Source: Jatrophihabitans sp035642535 (GTDB taxonomy: Bacteria > Actinomycetota > Actinomycetes > Mycobacteriales > Jatrophihabitantaceae). From it: a DNA stretch of 64,000 bases. This document shows positions 42,604 to 50,728 of the stretch, piece by piece. Numbering within the stretch: position 1 is the first letter of the stretch; each line of letters opens with the position of its first letter. The stretch is from NCBI GenBank assembly GCA_035642535.1, contig DASQSE010000016.1, positions 1 through 64,000 on the forward strand, read 5' to 3'. The notes under the pieces are model-generated. The model was not told the DNA's origin. It ran no database searches and saw only the letters and a program-made list of their open reading frames with translations. The position numbers were made by a program, and so were the translations under genes.

Positions 42604-44892
42604 GTGAGGCGGATGGGCAAGGCGCGTGACCTGCTGCTGTTCGCGTCCACGTCGTTGCTGCTTGTCGTGGGCATGGGCGGTTGGCTGCTCGGGGCGCACG
42701 ACGCTGCTGCCGGGCTGTGGTTCGCCGCGACCGGTATCGGCCTCGGATACTCGCTGATCTCGACGCTGGCCGGGGTGATCCGTCGCCAACCCGGTGTCGA
42801 TGTGATTGCGTTGCTCGCGTTGATCGGGGCGGTTGTGGTCGACGAGCCGTTCGCCGGCGCGATGATCGCGGTCATGCTGGCGACCGGCCAGCTCCTGGAA
42901 TCTCGTGCGGCGGCGCGGGCGCGTCGCGAGCTGAACCTGCTGATCTCGCGTGCGCCGCGCACCGCCCGGCGGGTCGTTCCGAGCGGCGTGGAGGAGGTCG
43001 AGGTCGGTGCGGTCGCGCCGGGCGACCATCTGATGGTCGGCGCGGGCGAGGTGGTCCCGGTCGATGGCCGGCTACTCGCGGACGCGATCTTGGACGAGTC
43101 GTCGCTGACCGGTGAGGCGCGCCCGGTCGACCGCCTGGCGGGTGACGAAGTGCGCAGCGGTGTCGTCAACGCGGGCTCGCCGATCGAACTGCTCGCCACT
43201 GCGGCCGCGGCCGACTCCACCTATGCCGCTGTCGTTCGGCTGGTGGAGCAGGCGCAAGCATCGGCCGCACCGTTCGTCCGGCTTGCGGACCGGCTCGCGA
43301 TCATCTTCGTCCCGCTGACGCTGCTGCTCGCCGGCGCCTCGTGGTGGCTGTCCGGGGACACCGTGCGCGCGGTGGCCGTCCTGGTCGTCGCGACGCCGTG
43401 CCCGCTGCTGCTCGCCACGCCCATCGCGATCATCTCCGGCATATCGCGCGCCGCGCAGGTAGGCGCTGTGGTCAAGGGCGGTGCTGCGCTGGAGCGGCTC
43501 GCTGCCGGCCGGGTGCTGCTCTTCGACAAGACCGGAACGCTCACCGCGGGCCGTCCGCGGCTTGCCCAACTCGTCGCGCCGGGGCCGCTCGGCGGCGACC
43601 GGCTGCTGGCCTTGGCGGCATCGCTCGACCAGCTCTCGCCCCACCCGTTGGCGAGTGCGCTGGTCGTGGCCGCCGACCGCCGCGGGCTGGCGCTGAGCAT
43701 GCCGACCGACGTCCATGAGCTGCACGGTCACGGCATCGAGGGCACGGTCGAGGGTCACCGGATTCGGCTCGGCAAGCCGGCGTGGATCGTCGGCGAGCGG
43801 GAGCTGCGGTGGGCGGCGCAGGTGCAGCACCGGGCCGAGTTGGATGGTGCGCCGTCGGTGTTCGCCGCCGTCGACGGTGAGCCGGCCGGCGCGTTCCTGT
43901 TCGGCGATCCGATCCGACCCGACGCCGCGCGCATGGTGCGTCGACTGCGCGCCGCCGGAATACGTCGCGTGGTGCTGCTGACCGGTGACCGTGCCGATCT
44001 CGCCGAAGCCGTGGGGCGCGTCGTTCGCGTCGATGACGTCGTCGCCGAACGCGACCCGGCCGGCAAGCTCGCGACCGTGACCGCGGAGTCCGCCCGCGGC
44101 CCGACGATCATGGTCGGCGACGGCATCAACGACGCGCCCTCCCTCGCCGCGGCCGATGTCGGCGTGGCGCTGGCGGCGACCGGCGCAACCGCGTCGTCAG
44201 AAGCGGCTGACGTCGTGCTCACCGTCGATCGGATCAGTGCCCTTGCCGACGCGATCGGCATCGCCCGACACGCGCGGCGCATCGCCGCCCGGGCCGCGGC
44301 CGTCGGCATGGGGCTGTCTGCGATCGCGATGGCTGCGGCGGCGGTCGGCCTCCTCATCCCCGCCGTGGGTGCGCTGACCCAAGAGGGCATCGACGTGCTG
44401 GCCATCGGGATCGCCCTGCTGGCGCTGCGTACCCCGCATCGGCAGGGCCAGCGACTCTCCGAAAGCGAGCTCGCGTTCACCGCCCAATTGCAGCAACAAC
44501 ACGAAGGGGTGCTGCCGACCATCGAGCGCATCGCCGCAGTCGCGGACACGCTGGCCGATCAACCCGGTGACCTCGACGCCGTGCACGCCCTGATCGACGA
44601 GTTGGAAACCACCGTGCTGCCGCACGAGCGCGAGGACGACCGGGAACTCGTCCCGCTCATCGCCAAGCGGCTCGGCAGCCCGGAGAGCGTCGCGGCCCTG
44701 CACGGCGCGCACGCCGAGATCGAGCAGCAGGTAATCCAGCTGCGCCGCCTGGTATCCCGCATCGAGGCCACGCATTGCAGCCGCGCGGACGTTGTCGAGC
44801 TGCGCCGCCTCCTCTACGGCCTCTACGCCGTGCTGCACCTGCACAACGTGCAGGAGGACGAAGGCGTCAGCGCCCTCACCCAACCGCGGTGA
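42604..44892 (+). CDS. P1B-5-type metal ATPase fused to a C-terminal hemerythrin (HHE) domain, 762 aa
   Basis: The pump exports a transition metal at ATP cost. Landmarks: TGEARPV (A-domain), ATPCPLLLATP (membrane metal site, the TPC motif of group P1B-5), DKTGTLT (phosphorylated Asp near residue 308), GDGINDAPS and ALTQEGIDVLAIGIALLALR (second metal-site helix, the P1B-5 motif). After residue 650 comes an HHE domain with H674 (LPHEREDD), HGAHAEIEQQ (near 700-705) and LHLHNVQEDEG, the His/Glu pattern of di-iron hemerythrin. Such fusion is known from Acidothermus P1B-5 pumps, linked to Ni, Fe or Co. There is no N-terminal HMA domain. The GTG 42604 is chosen over ATG 42613 for its AGGGTGG site. 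Confidence 0.93.
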   Translation: MRRMGKARDLLLFASTSLLLVVGMGGWLLGAHDAAAGLWFAATGIGLGYSLISTLAGVIRRQPGVDVIALLALIGAVVVDEPFAGAMIAVMLATGQLLESRAAARARRELNLLISRAPRTARRVVPSGVEEVEVGAVAPGDHLMVGAGEVVPVDGRLLADAILDESSLTGEARPVDRLAGDEVRSGVVNAGSPIELLATAAAADSTYAAVVRLVEQAQASAAPFVRLADRLAIIFVPLTLLLAGASWWLSGDTVRAVAVLVVATPCPLLLATPIAIISGISRAAQVGAVVKGGAALERLAAGRVLLFDKTGTLTAGRPRLAQLVAPGPLGGDRLLALAASLDQLSPHPLASALVVAADRRGLALSMPTDVHELHGHGIEGTVEGHRIRLGKPAWIVGERELRWAAQVQHRAELDGAPSVFAAVDGEPAGAFLFGDPIRPDAARMVRRLRAAGIRRVVLLTGDRADLAEAVGRVVRVDDVVAERDPAGKLATVTAESARGPTIMVGDGINDAPSLAAADVGVALAATGATASSEAADVVLTVDRISALADAIGIARHARRIAARAAAVGMGLSAIAMAAAAVGLLIPAVGALTQEGIDVLAIGIALLALRTPHRQGQRLSESELAFTAQLQQQHEGVLPTIERIAAVADTLADQPGDLDAVHALIDELETTVLPHEREDDRELVPLIAKRLGSPESVAALHGAHAEIEQQVIQLRRLVSRIEATHCSRADVVELRRLLYGLYAVLHLHNVQEDEGVSALTQPR

Positions 44893-44920
44893 CCGGCACT
44901 TTCCGCCCGCCCGACCGCGA

Positions 44921-45286
44921 TCAGTAGCTGAACGTCGCGACCGGATCGTCGCCGATCCAGTTCCACATCGGGACCGTGCCGTTCAGTTCCGCGCCGGGGA
45001 CCAGGACGTCAGCGTCCAGGTGCCGCGAGTTGTAGCAGACCGGACAGACGTAGTACTGCCCGCCGGCCGCCTCGAAGCGCTTGAGCAGATCCGGAAGTGC
45101 CGGGCATCCGTCGCAGGCGACGCCGACGGCGGTTCCCGGGATCGCGAGCCGAACCGCCTCCTTGGTCAGGAACATGAGCGTCTTGCGCCCCGTCTCGGCT
45201 GCGCCGACGGCGACCAGGAACGCCACCGTGACCTTCTCCGCGTCCTCCATGCCGGTCGTCAGACTGATCACGGCTTTGCTCGTCAT
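44921..45286 (-). CDS. DsrE/DsrF-like family protein, 121 aa
   Basis: The protein has ISLTTGMEDAEKVTVAFLVA, KTLMFLTKEAVRLAIPGTAV, GVACDGCPALPDLLKRFEAA (a CxxC pair) and YYVCPVCYNSRH (second CxxC pair), then VPMWNWIGDDPVATFSY. DsrE-fold proteins move or sense sulfur using Cys residues; the four Cys suggest zinc or persulfide binding. ATG 45286 with GAAGGGG upstream. It stands next to a metal pump and an LuxR-HD regulator and may act in redox or sulfur response. Confidence 0.8.
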   Translation of the reverse strand: MTSKAVISLTTGMEDAEKVTVAFLVAVGAAETGRKTLMFLTKEAVRLAIPGTAVGVACDGCPALPDLLKRFEAAGGQYYVCPVCYNSRHLDADVLVPGAELNGTVPMWNWIGDDPVATFSY

Positions 45287-45360
45287 GGCGTGCCCCTTCC
45301 GCACAGTGTCGGTGAGGAGACGGTAGGAGTCGCGCGACGAAACGTCGTCGGGTGAACTCC

Positions 45361-46926
45361 CTACAAATCGAGAGCGTCGAGCAGGCCGTTGCGCAGCGCG
45401 AACAACGTCGCAATCGAGCGCGAGGACGCGCCCGTCTTTGCGTAGATGCGTTCGATGTGGGTACCGGCCGTCTTCCGGGATATGCCCAACTGCCGCGCCA
45501 CGTCGTTCGTGGTCGCGCCGCGCGCAATGAGCAGCAGCACCTCGACCTCGCGAGCGGTCAGGCCCGCCGGGCCGGCGACCCGGCGGCGCGTGCCGGCGCC
45601 TGCCGCGGTCAACACTGCGTCCGCCGCGCCGGGATCCAGCCGCCCCGCGCGTACCTCACCGCGCAGCGTGGCCGCGGCCTGGCGCGCGGTCATGGCACCG
45701 CGGTACGCCCGCGGCTCGGTCATGGCGCGGAACGCGCAGGCCGCGGCGAGAATGCGACCGGGCATCGGCATCGCCGGACCGCTGACGGCGCGGTGGTAGC
45801 CGCTGCCATCCGTTCGCTCGTGCGCGAAAGCGGCGATCGTGCCGATGCGCGCCAGGGCGGCCGGCCGGGCCAGGACACGTTCGGTGTAGTAGGAGCTGAG
45901 CCGCACCCGCTCCCACTCCGTCGGCGACAACGGGCCGGGTTTGTCGAGCACGGTCACCGGCACGCCGTGCAGCCCGATGTCGTGCATCAACCCGGCTCGA
46001 CGCGTGGCGACGACATCATCGGCCGGCAGCCGCAGCGTCCCGGCAGCCGACCCGGCGAGCTCGGCGACGCCGCGCGAGTGGCCGGCGCGTGAGGCAGAGC
46101 GCAGGTCGGTGAAGTCGGCCAACGCCTCGAGCGCCTGGTCGAACTGCGCGTCGGACAGCCCGCCGGCGAGTCCCGGCTCGGCTGCGATCAGCTCGTGCGC
46201 ATCGGCTGCGGCGGGATCGCCGGCCAATACCGCAGCCGCGGTCGCGCAGAACGTGTCGACCAAGCGTGGGTCGAACTGCGTACCACGGCGAGCGCGCGCC
46301 GCCTGCACCGCGCCGTCGACGCCGCTGTTTCGGTGGTACACCTCGACGACATCGGCAAGATGGAACAACCGCACCGGCAGCGCAAGATCTTCGCCACGGA
46401 CGTCCGGCGGCACGCCTCGCCCGTTCCAGCGGGCAAAGAACTGACGCAGCGCGGTCGCCACCTCGGCGTCGAGGCCGAGCCGGTCGGACAGTGCCGAGGT
46501 CGCGAGGCAATGGCTCTGAATCCCGCGCGCCACCCCGCTGCCGCCGGTCGCCACCAGCGTCGCCGCTGCCCGGACCCGCCGGGCCAACGACCCGCCCGCG
46601 CCCGCATGGCCCAGGAAGAACCCGAACGCCGAAAGGCCTGCCAGATCGACGTCGTAGCTGTCTGCCCGAAATGCGATGTCGTCGCCGAACAGCGCAGCCA
46701 CTTCCGGTCCGTCGGCGACGCAGCCCACCCAAGCGAGCATCGCGACGTAGAACAGCGACGGCCGCTGATCGTCCGGCATCCCGACCTGCGCCCCCAACCG
46801 CGACGCGATCTGCCAGGACCTGAGCATGTGCTCCATCGGCTGACCGAGCCCGAGATCGGTCGCCAGCGAAAAAGCCGCCAACAGCTCGGCCAGCGTGACC
46901 CCCGAATCCCCCTGGCGATGACCCAC
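45361..46926 (-). CDS. HD-GYP domain protein with C-terminal LuxR HTH regulator, 521 aa
   Basis: An N-terminal half has a decayed HD-GYP-like stretch (FARWNGRGVPPDVRGEDLAL, LADVVEVYHRNSGVDGAVQA). The second, better kept HD unit runs from about 285: RAGHSRGVAELAGS, AGLMHDIGLHGVPV and the GYP-type HERTDGSGYHRAVSG. The last 65 residues are a LuxR HTH: LTAREVEVLLLIARGATTND, VARQLGISRKTAGTHIERIY. HD-GYP domains usually cleave cyclic-di-GMP, so this may couple a second messenger to DNA binding, but the catalytic HD of the first unit is absent. Start GTG 46926 is provisional. Beside DsrE and the pump. Confidence 0.87.
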   Translation of the reverse strand: MGHRQGDSGVTLAELLAAFSLATDLGLGQPMEHMLRSWQIASRLGAQVGMPDDQRPSLFYVAMLAWVGCVADGPEVAALFGDDIAFRADSYDVDLAGLSAFGFFLGHAGAGGSLARRVRAAATLVATGGSGVARGIQSHCLATSALSDRLGLDAEVATALRQFFARWNGRGVPPDVRGEDLALPVRLFHLADVVEVYHRNSGVDGAVQAARARRGTQFDPRLVDTFCATAAAVLAGDPAAADAHELIAAEPGLAGGLSDAQFDQALEALADFTDLRSASRAGHSRGVAELAGSAAGTLRLPADDVVATRRAGLMHDIGLHGVPVTVLDKPGPLSPTEWERVRLSSYYTERVLARPAALARIGTIAAFAHERTDGSGYHRAVSGPAMPMPGRILAAACAFRAMTEPRAYRGAMTARQAAATLRGEVRAGRLDPGAADAVLTAAGAGTRRRVAGPAGLTAREVEVLLLIARGATTNDVARQLGISRKTAGTHIERIYAKTGASSRSIATLFALRNGLLDALDL

Positions 46927-47029
46927 CTGCGCAGATTACGTCGAACTGCTCAGGCGCATTGGTGCCACTACTGGCCGCGGCGATCTACCTTTAGGGACAG
47001 GATGGCTGCGTCCGGAGGGGAACCGTGTC

Positions 47030-47218
47030 ATGAACAGGGTGTTGGCACTGCCGCGGACGCTCTTGCGTCCGGTAATGAGCCCGATTCGCAAATTGCGAGG
47101 CAACGCCGCCGAGCGTGGCTACCTCGCGCTGCGCCACCAGGAAGGCTCCGGCGAGGTTCCGCCGCCGGACCGCGACCGCATCCACACCGACCGCAGGGGA
47201 CATCCGTTCGGGCTCTAG
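47030..47218 (+). CDS. small basic hypothetical protein, 62 aa
   Basis: A GGAGGGG sequence sits 8-9 bases before the ATG at 47030, an unusually good ribosome site for such a short frame. The protein is basic (LPRTLLRPVMSPIRKLRG) and ends with an acidic-basic stretch PPPDRDRIHTDRRGHPFGL. No membrane or known domain. It lies between the HD-LuxR gene (divergent) and the aminotransferase gene. Confidence 0.5.
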   Translation: MNRVLALPRTLLRPVMSPIRKLRGNAAERGYLALRHQEGSGEVPPPDRDRIHTDRRGHPFGL

Positions 47219-47244
47219 CAGGACGCGCGGCAGACTGAGACCCC

Positions 47245-48030
47245 GTGTCACCTAGTTCGGTCCTGTCGGCGCAGATCAACGGACGGGAACCCGCCGCCGA
47301 CGAACTGTTGCACGCCGCGCTGGTGAACTATGCCCATTTCAGCGTCATGCAGGTGCGAGACAGGAGTACGCGGGGCCTGGATCTACACCTGTCCCGGCTG
47401 GTGGCGGCGCATCGGGAGTTGTTCGACTCCGAACTCGACGGCGAGCACGTGCGCAGCTGCCTTCGCGACGCCATCCGCGAACACCCGGATTGCACGCTGC
47501 GTGTCACCTGTTTCGAGATCGACCGGGGCAGACCGCTCGTGCTCACCGTCGTGCGCCCGCCGCACGACAACACCGCACGCCCACAGTCGCTGACCACTGT
47601 GGAGTACACACGCCCGCTCGCCCATGTGAAGCATGTCGGCATGTTCGCCCAGATCCACTTCGGCAACGCGGCCGAGCATGCCGGGTTCGACGATGCGGTG
47701 CTCATTACGCCGGACGGTCGGATCGCCGAGACGACCATCGGCAACCTCGGCTTCGTGGCCGCCGACGCGACCATCGTGTGGCCGGACGCCCCACAACTGT
47801 CCGGCATCACCCGTCAGTTGCTCGATCTCGAACTCGAGCGGCTCGGCCGCGACGTCGTCGCGCGCCCGATCACTCCGGACACGCTCGCCGGGTACGCCGA
47901 AGCGTTCGTCACCAATTCGACCGGCGTGGCTGCCGTCGCCCGGATCGGCGACCATGCCTTCACCGCGGACGGTTCTGGCACGCACTGGCTAAGCGAGCGC
48001 TACGAGTCGATACCGTCGGACGCGATCTGA
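47245..48030 (+). CDS. class IV PLP-dependent aminotransferase-family protein, 261 aa
   Basis: The fold of PabC/IlvE-type enzymes, using pyridoxal phosphate bound to a Lys; K129 in the HVKHVG segment is the likely lysine. The strand ADDAVLITPDGRIAETTIGN-like stretch (written here as DDAVLITPDGRIAETTIGN) is the canonical class IV motif with the Glu that contacts the cofactor. The C-terminal end AEAFVTNSTGVAAVARIGDH completes it. Members make p-aminobenzoate, branched-chain amino acids or D-amino acids; here the choice is open. Start GTG 47245; ribosome site weak. Confidence 0.83.
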   Translation: MSPSSVLSAQINGREPAADELLHAALVNYAHFSVMQVRDRSTRGLDLHLSRLVAAHRELFDSELDGEHVRSCLRDAIREHPDCTLRVTCFEIDRGRPLVLTVVRPPHDNTARPQSLTTVEYTRPLAHVKHVGMFAQIHFGNAAEHAGFDDAVLITPDGRIAETTIGNLGFVAADATIVWPDAPQLSGITRQLLDLELERLGRDVVARPITPDTLAGYAEAFVTNSTGVAAVARIGDHAFTADGSGTHWLSERYESIPSDAI

Positions 48031-48045
48031 GCCGGGCGGCACTAG

Positions 48046-49449
48046 CTAGCGGGGATAGGGCTTCAGGATCAGCGGCCGGCGCGGGCGCTGGGCGAAGTTG
48101 AAGGCGTGGCGCAGATCGCCGAGCACCCGGTCGTTCTCTCGGACGTTCGGTCGTGGGTCGGGTCGGCCGTCGCTGAGCGGGTTGATGCGTTGGCCGTTGA
48201 GGAAGTCATCCTCGATGAACTTCACGTACGCATCGTGGCTGAGCGTTTGGTGATCGACGTAGCCGCGCCGCGCGTAGGGACTGATCAAGAGGCCCGGCAC
48301 CCGGAGCCCGTAACCGTTGCGATCCGTGTTCGGCGGGCGCACATGGTCGTACATGCCGCCCCAGTCGTCCCAACTGATGAAGATCGCGGAGGATCGCCAC
48401 TGCGGGCTGTGCATGACGGCGTTGACCAACCGCGTGACGTAGGCCTGCCCTTTGGAAACCAGGAACTGCGGGTGCTCGCTGTACGGAGCGCTCGGCACGA
48501 TCCACGTGACCGCGGGCAATTTGCCGAGCTTCGCGGCGCCGAAGAAGTAGCCCAGCGGTTTGATGTTGCCGCGCTGCCCGTCACGATTGACCGTGCCGAA
48601 ACCCGGCAACGGATTCCACGGGCCCGGCTTGACGGCGTCCTGCGGGGTTCGCTGGCACGTGCGCTCCGACGCGTCACGACAGTCCGGCTCGAAGCCCGGT
48701 TGCACGTAGTACCGCCAGGAGACGTGCTGCTGGTGCAGCAGGTACGTCAGGTCGGTCCAGGCGTACTTCCGGCGACTGTTGCGGAGGTGTCCGAGCGAGT
48801 TGACACACGTGTTGGGCAGGAACCGGTCGGCGCACCTGGCCGACCACTCGGAGACCATGAACAGGTGCTCCGGCAGGCTCCACGACCGGGAGGACGCGAA
48901 CATCCGGTCCTGCAGGACGTACCTTCTCGCGTAGGTCCAGTAGTTCGGAATGCTGCGCGCGTCGTGGTGGCCCATGACGTCCCGGGCCCGCTCCGGCGTG
49001 TGGCCCGTCTCGGCTTGCGCGATGAAGCCGTTCATTCGGCCGCCGTTGATGTCGGCGGTGGCCGCATCGTTGTCGTGCGGCCCGCCGTGGTTCCGGTCGG
49101 AGTTGTCGACAAACGGCCTGACGCACCTGTGCCGTTTCGGGTCCGGCACGCACACCGTTGGTACGCCATTCCTCCTCGGGATGCCGTTGGCGCCGGGGAA
49201 GGTGCCGAAGTAGCTGTCGAACGAACGGTTCTCCTGCATGATGATGATCACGTGCCGGATCTTGTGAATCCCGCGCAGCGCGCTCGTCAACTGCTGCGTG
49301 ACGCGGTCGGACGCCGGCGACGATCGTGCTGTCCCGGACATCGGCAGCAGGGCACCCACCAGGAGTGACCCAGCGGCCACCGCGGCGATGCACGACAGGC
49401 GAAGCACGGCGGCCCGGCGGCGCCGCACGCCGGCTCCCGACAGCACCAT
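48046..49449 (-). CDS. secreted phosphoesterase (acid phosphatase/phospholipase C-type), 467 aa
   Basis: A signal peptide (AAVLRLSCIAAVAAGSLLVG) leads to HVIIIMQENRSFDSYFGTFP, a metal and catalytic site typical of the phosphoesterase family PF04185. Other signs are SEWSARCADRFLPNT, WDDWGGMYDHVRPPN and GLRVPGLLISPYARRGYVDH. The enzyme hydrolyses phosphate esters such as phospholipids outside the cell. ATG 49449 has GGGGAGAG about 1-8 bases ahead. Length is normal. Confidence 0.93.
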   Translation of the reverse strand: MVLSGAGVRRRRAAVLRLSCIAAVAAGSLLVGALLPMSGTARSSPASDRVTQQLTSALRGIHKIRHVIIIMQENRSFDSYFGTFPGANGIPRRNGVPTVCVPDPKRHRCVRPFVDNSDRNHGGPHDNDAATADINGGRMNGFIAQAETGHTPERARDVMGHHDARSIPNYWTYARRYVLQDRMFASSRSWSLPEHLFMVSEWSARCADRFLPNTCVNSLGHLRNSRRKYAWTDLTYLLHQQHVSWRYYVQPGFEPDCRDASERTCQRTPQDAVKPGPWNPLPGFGTVNRDGQRGNIKPLGYFFGAAKLGKLPAVTWIVPSAPYSEHPQFLVSKGQAYVTRLVNAVMHSPQWRSSAIFISWDDWGGMYDHVRPPNTDRNGYGLRVPGLLISPYARRGYVDHQTLSHDAYVKFIEDDFLNGQRINPLSDGRPDPRPNVRENDRVLGDLRHAFNFAQRPRRPLILKPYPR

Positions 49450-49553
49450 CTCTCCCCTATGGCATGTGACGCCGGCACGTAGGTCGCCCGGTCCACCGCG
49501 ATGTTCCGCGTCGGCCGGCGCACCGGTAAGGGTCGTTCGGCCCGAGCAACAAC

Positions 49554-50666
49554 CTAGCGCTCCTCAACCAGGCCGAGGTACATCAACTGCGGGTTGGCGG
49601 GATTGAACACGATCGAGCTGACGTCGTCGTAAGAGTTGTGGTTCACGGTGATCCGCTGCGTCGCAGCGTTGTACTTGTAGATGTCCGTGCCGTACCCGCC
49701 GAACGACGTGCCGAAGTCGAAGTACAGGACGTCGGCGTCGGCTGGGCTCGGCCACAGGGGCGTGCCGTTGAACAGCGTCACCTGATTGCCGTCGAGCACC
49801 GACACGAAGGACAGCCCGCCGTCCCGGGACAGCCAGATCTGCCGGGCCCCGTTGCCGCTCTGGGTGAGGTCATAGCCCTCGGCCCACACCGTCTCCGGGT
49901 CGGCCGGCGACACCGCGACGGAGAAACCGTTCGCTCGGCCCGGGACGCCGAACCCGGCCGATGCCTGCCACGTCATGCCGCCGTCGAAGCTGACCCAGGT
50001 GCCGTGCGACAGCGTGCCGACCACCACGTGACTGAGGTTGGCGGGGTCGATCGCCGCGTCGTAGGCGAACCGCCCGGTCCCCCCGGCAGGCGTGCCGGTC
50101 GCCGTCCACGCGGCGCCTCCGTCGGAGGACTCGAACACCTGCCCGGTCTTGTCGACCGCCACCAGGTGATCCGGGTCGGTCGGATCGACGGCGAAGCCGG
50201 CCGACCCGTCACCGAGCACCGGACCGGACACCTCGGTGACATCGGTGCCACTCACCCGGTAGATGGGCTGGTTGTTGATCCCGTAGATGTACGCGACGTC
50301 GCCCGCGGCGGCCACGTCGTACTGCGCCAGGAAGCCTGGGGCGGCCAGCTCCTGCCACGTGCAGCCGGCGTCGGTGGAGCGCAGGATGCTTTGCGACGTC
50401 GCGGCGAGGAGGGTGTTCGTCTCGGCCAAGGCCGCGACGTGGGTGTAGGTGACGGGGACCGGGTGCGGCGCCTTCGCCAACTCCGCGCCGTCCGACCAGG
50501 TGAACGACACGGGCGCGCCGACGACGTCGCCGCAGCGCGGCACGTGCCACTCGGTGCTGGCGGCCGACGCCGGCGCGATCGCGACGGCGGACGCTGCCAA
50601 CACGGCCAACGGGGTCAGGACGGCGACCAGGCGGGCGCGCCGCGACAGAGGGATCAACGGGCTCAT
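49554..50666 (-). CDS. secreted Asp-box (BNR-like) beta-propeller protein, 370 aa
   Basis: A signal peptide (RRARLVAVLTPLAVLAASAV then ASA-A) leads to repeated Asp boxes: STDAGCTWQE, SSDGGAAWTATG, SFDGGMTWQAS and SRDGGLSFVSV. These are turns of sialidase- or VPS10-like propellers, here without the catalytic Arg triad visible, so an enzyme cannot be claimed. The leader is unusual: a TATATA box sits 8-13 bases before ATG 50666, no ribosome site is seen, and the RNA may start at the ATG. Divergent from the regulator at 50729. Confidence 0.8.
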   Translation of the reverse strand: MSPLIPLSRRARLVAVLTPLAVLAASAVAIAPASAASTEWHVPRCGDVVGAPVSFTWSDGAELAKAPHPVPVTYTHVAALAETNTLLAATSQSILRSTDAGCTWQELAAPGFLAQYDVAAAGDVAYIYGINNQPIYRVSGTDVTEVSGPVLGDGSAGFAVDPTDPDHLVAVDKTGQVFESSDGGAAWTATGTPAGGTGRFAYDAAIDPANLSHVVVGTLSHGTWVSFDGGMTWQASAGFGVPGRANGFSVAVSPADPETVWAEGYDLTQSGNGARQIWLSRDGGLSFVSVLDGNQVTLFNGTPLWPSPADADVLYFDFGTSFGGYGTDIYKYNAATQRITVNHNSYDDVSSIVFNPANPQLMYLGLVEER

Positions 50667-50670
50667 AACG

Positions 50671-50682
50671 CCATATATATGG
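50671..50682. promoter_or_regulatory. 12-bp AT-rich palindrome in a divergent promoter
   Basis: ccatatatatgg is a perfect palindrome 4-16 bases before the Asp-box gene's start and 47 bases before the regulator's start at 50729. It contains TATATA, so a protein bound here would cover the likely -10 element of the Asp-box gene. It is a candidate site for the neighbouring two-HTH regulator. Confidence 0.4.
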
Positions 50683-50728
50683 GCTATTCGGCACGCCTCG
50701 CCAGAGCCTACGGTGGCAGATCCAGGCC

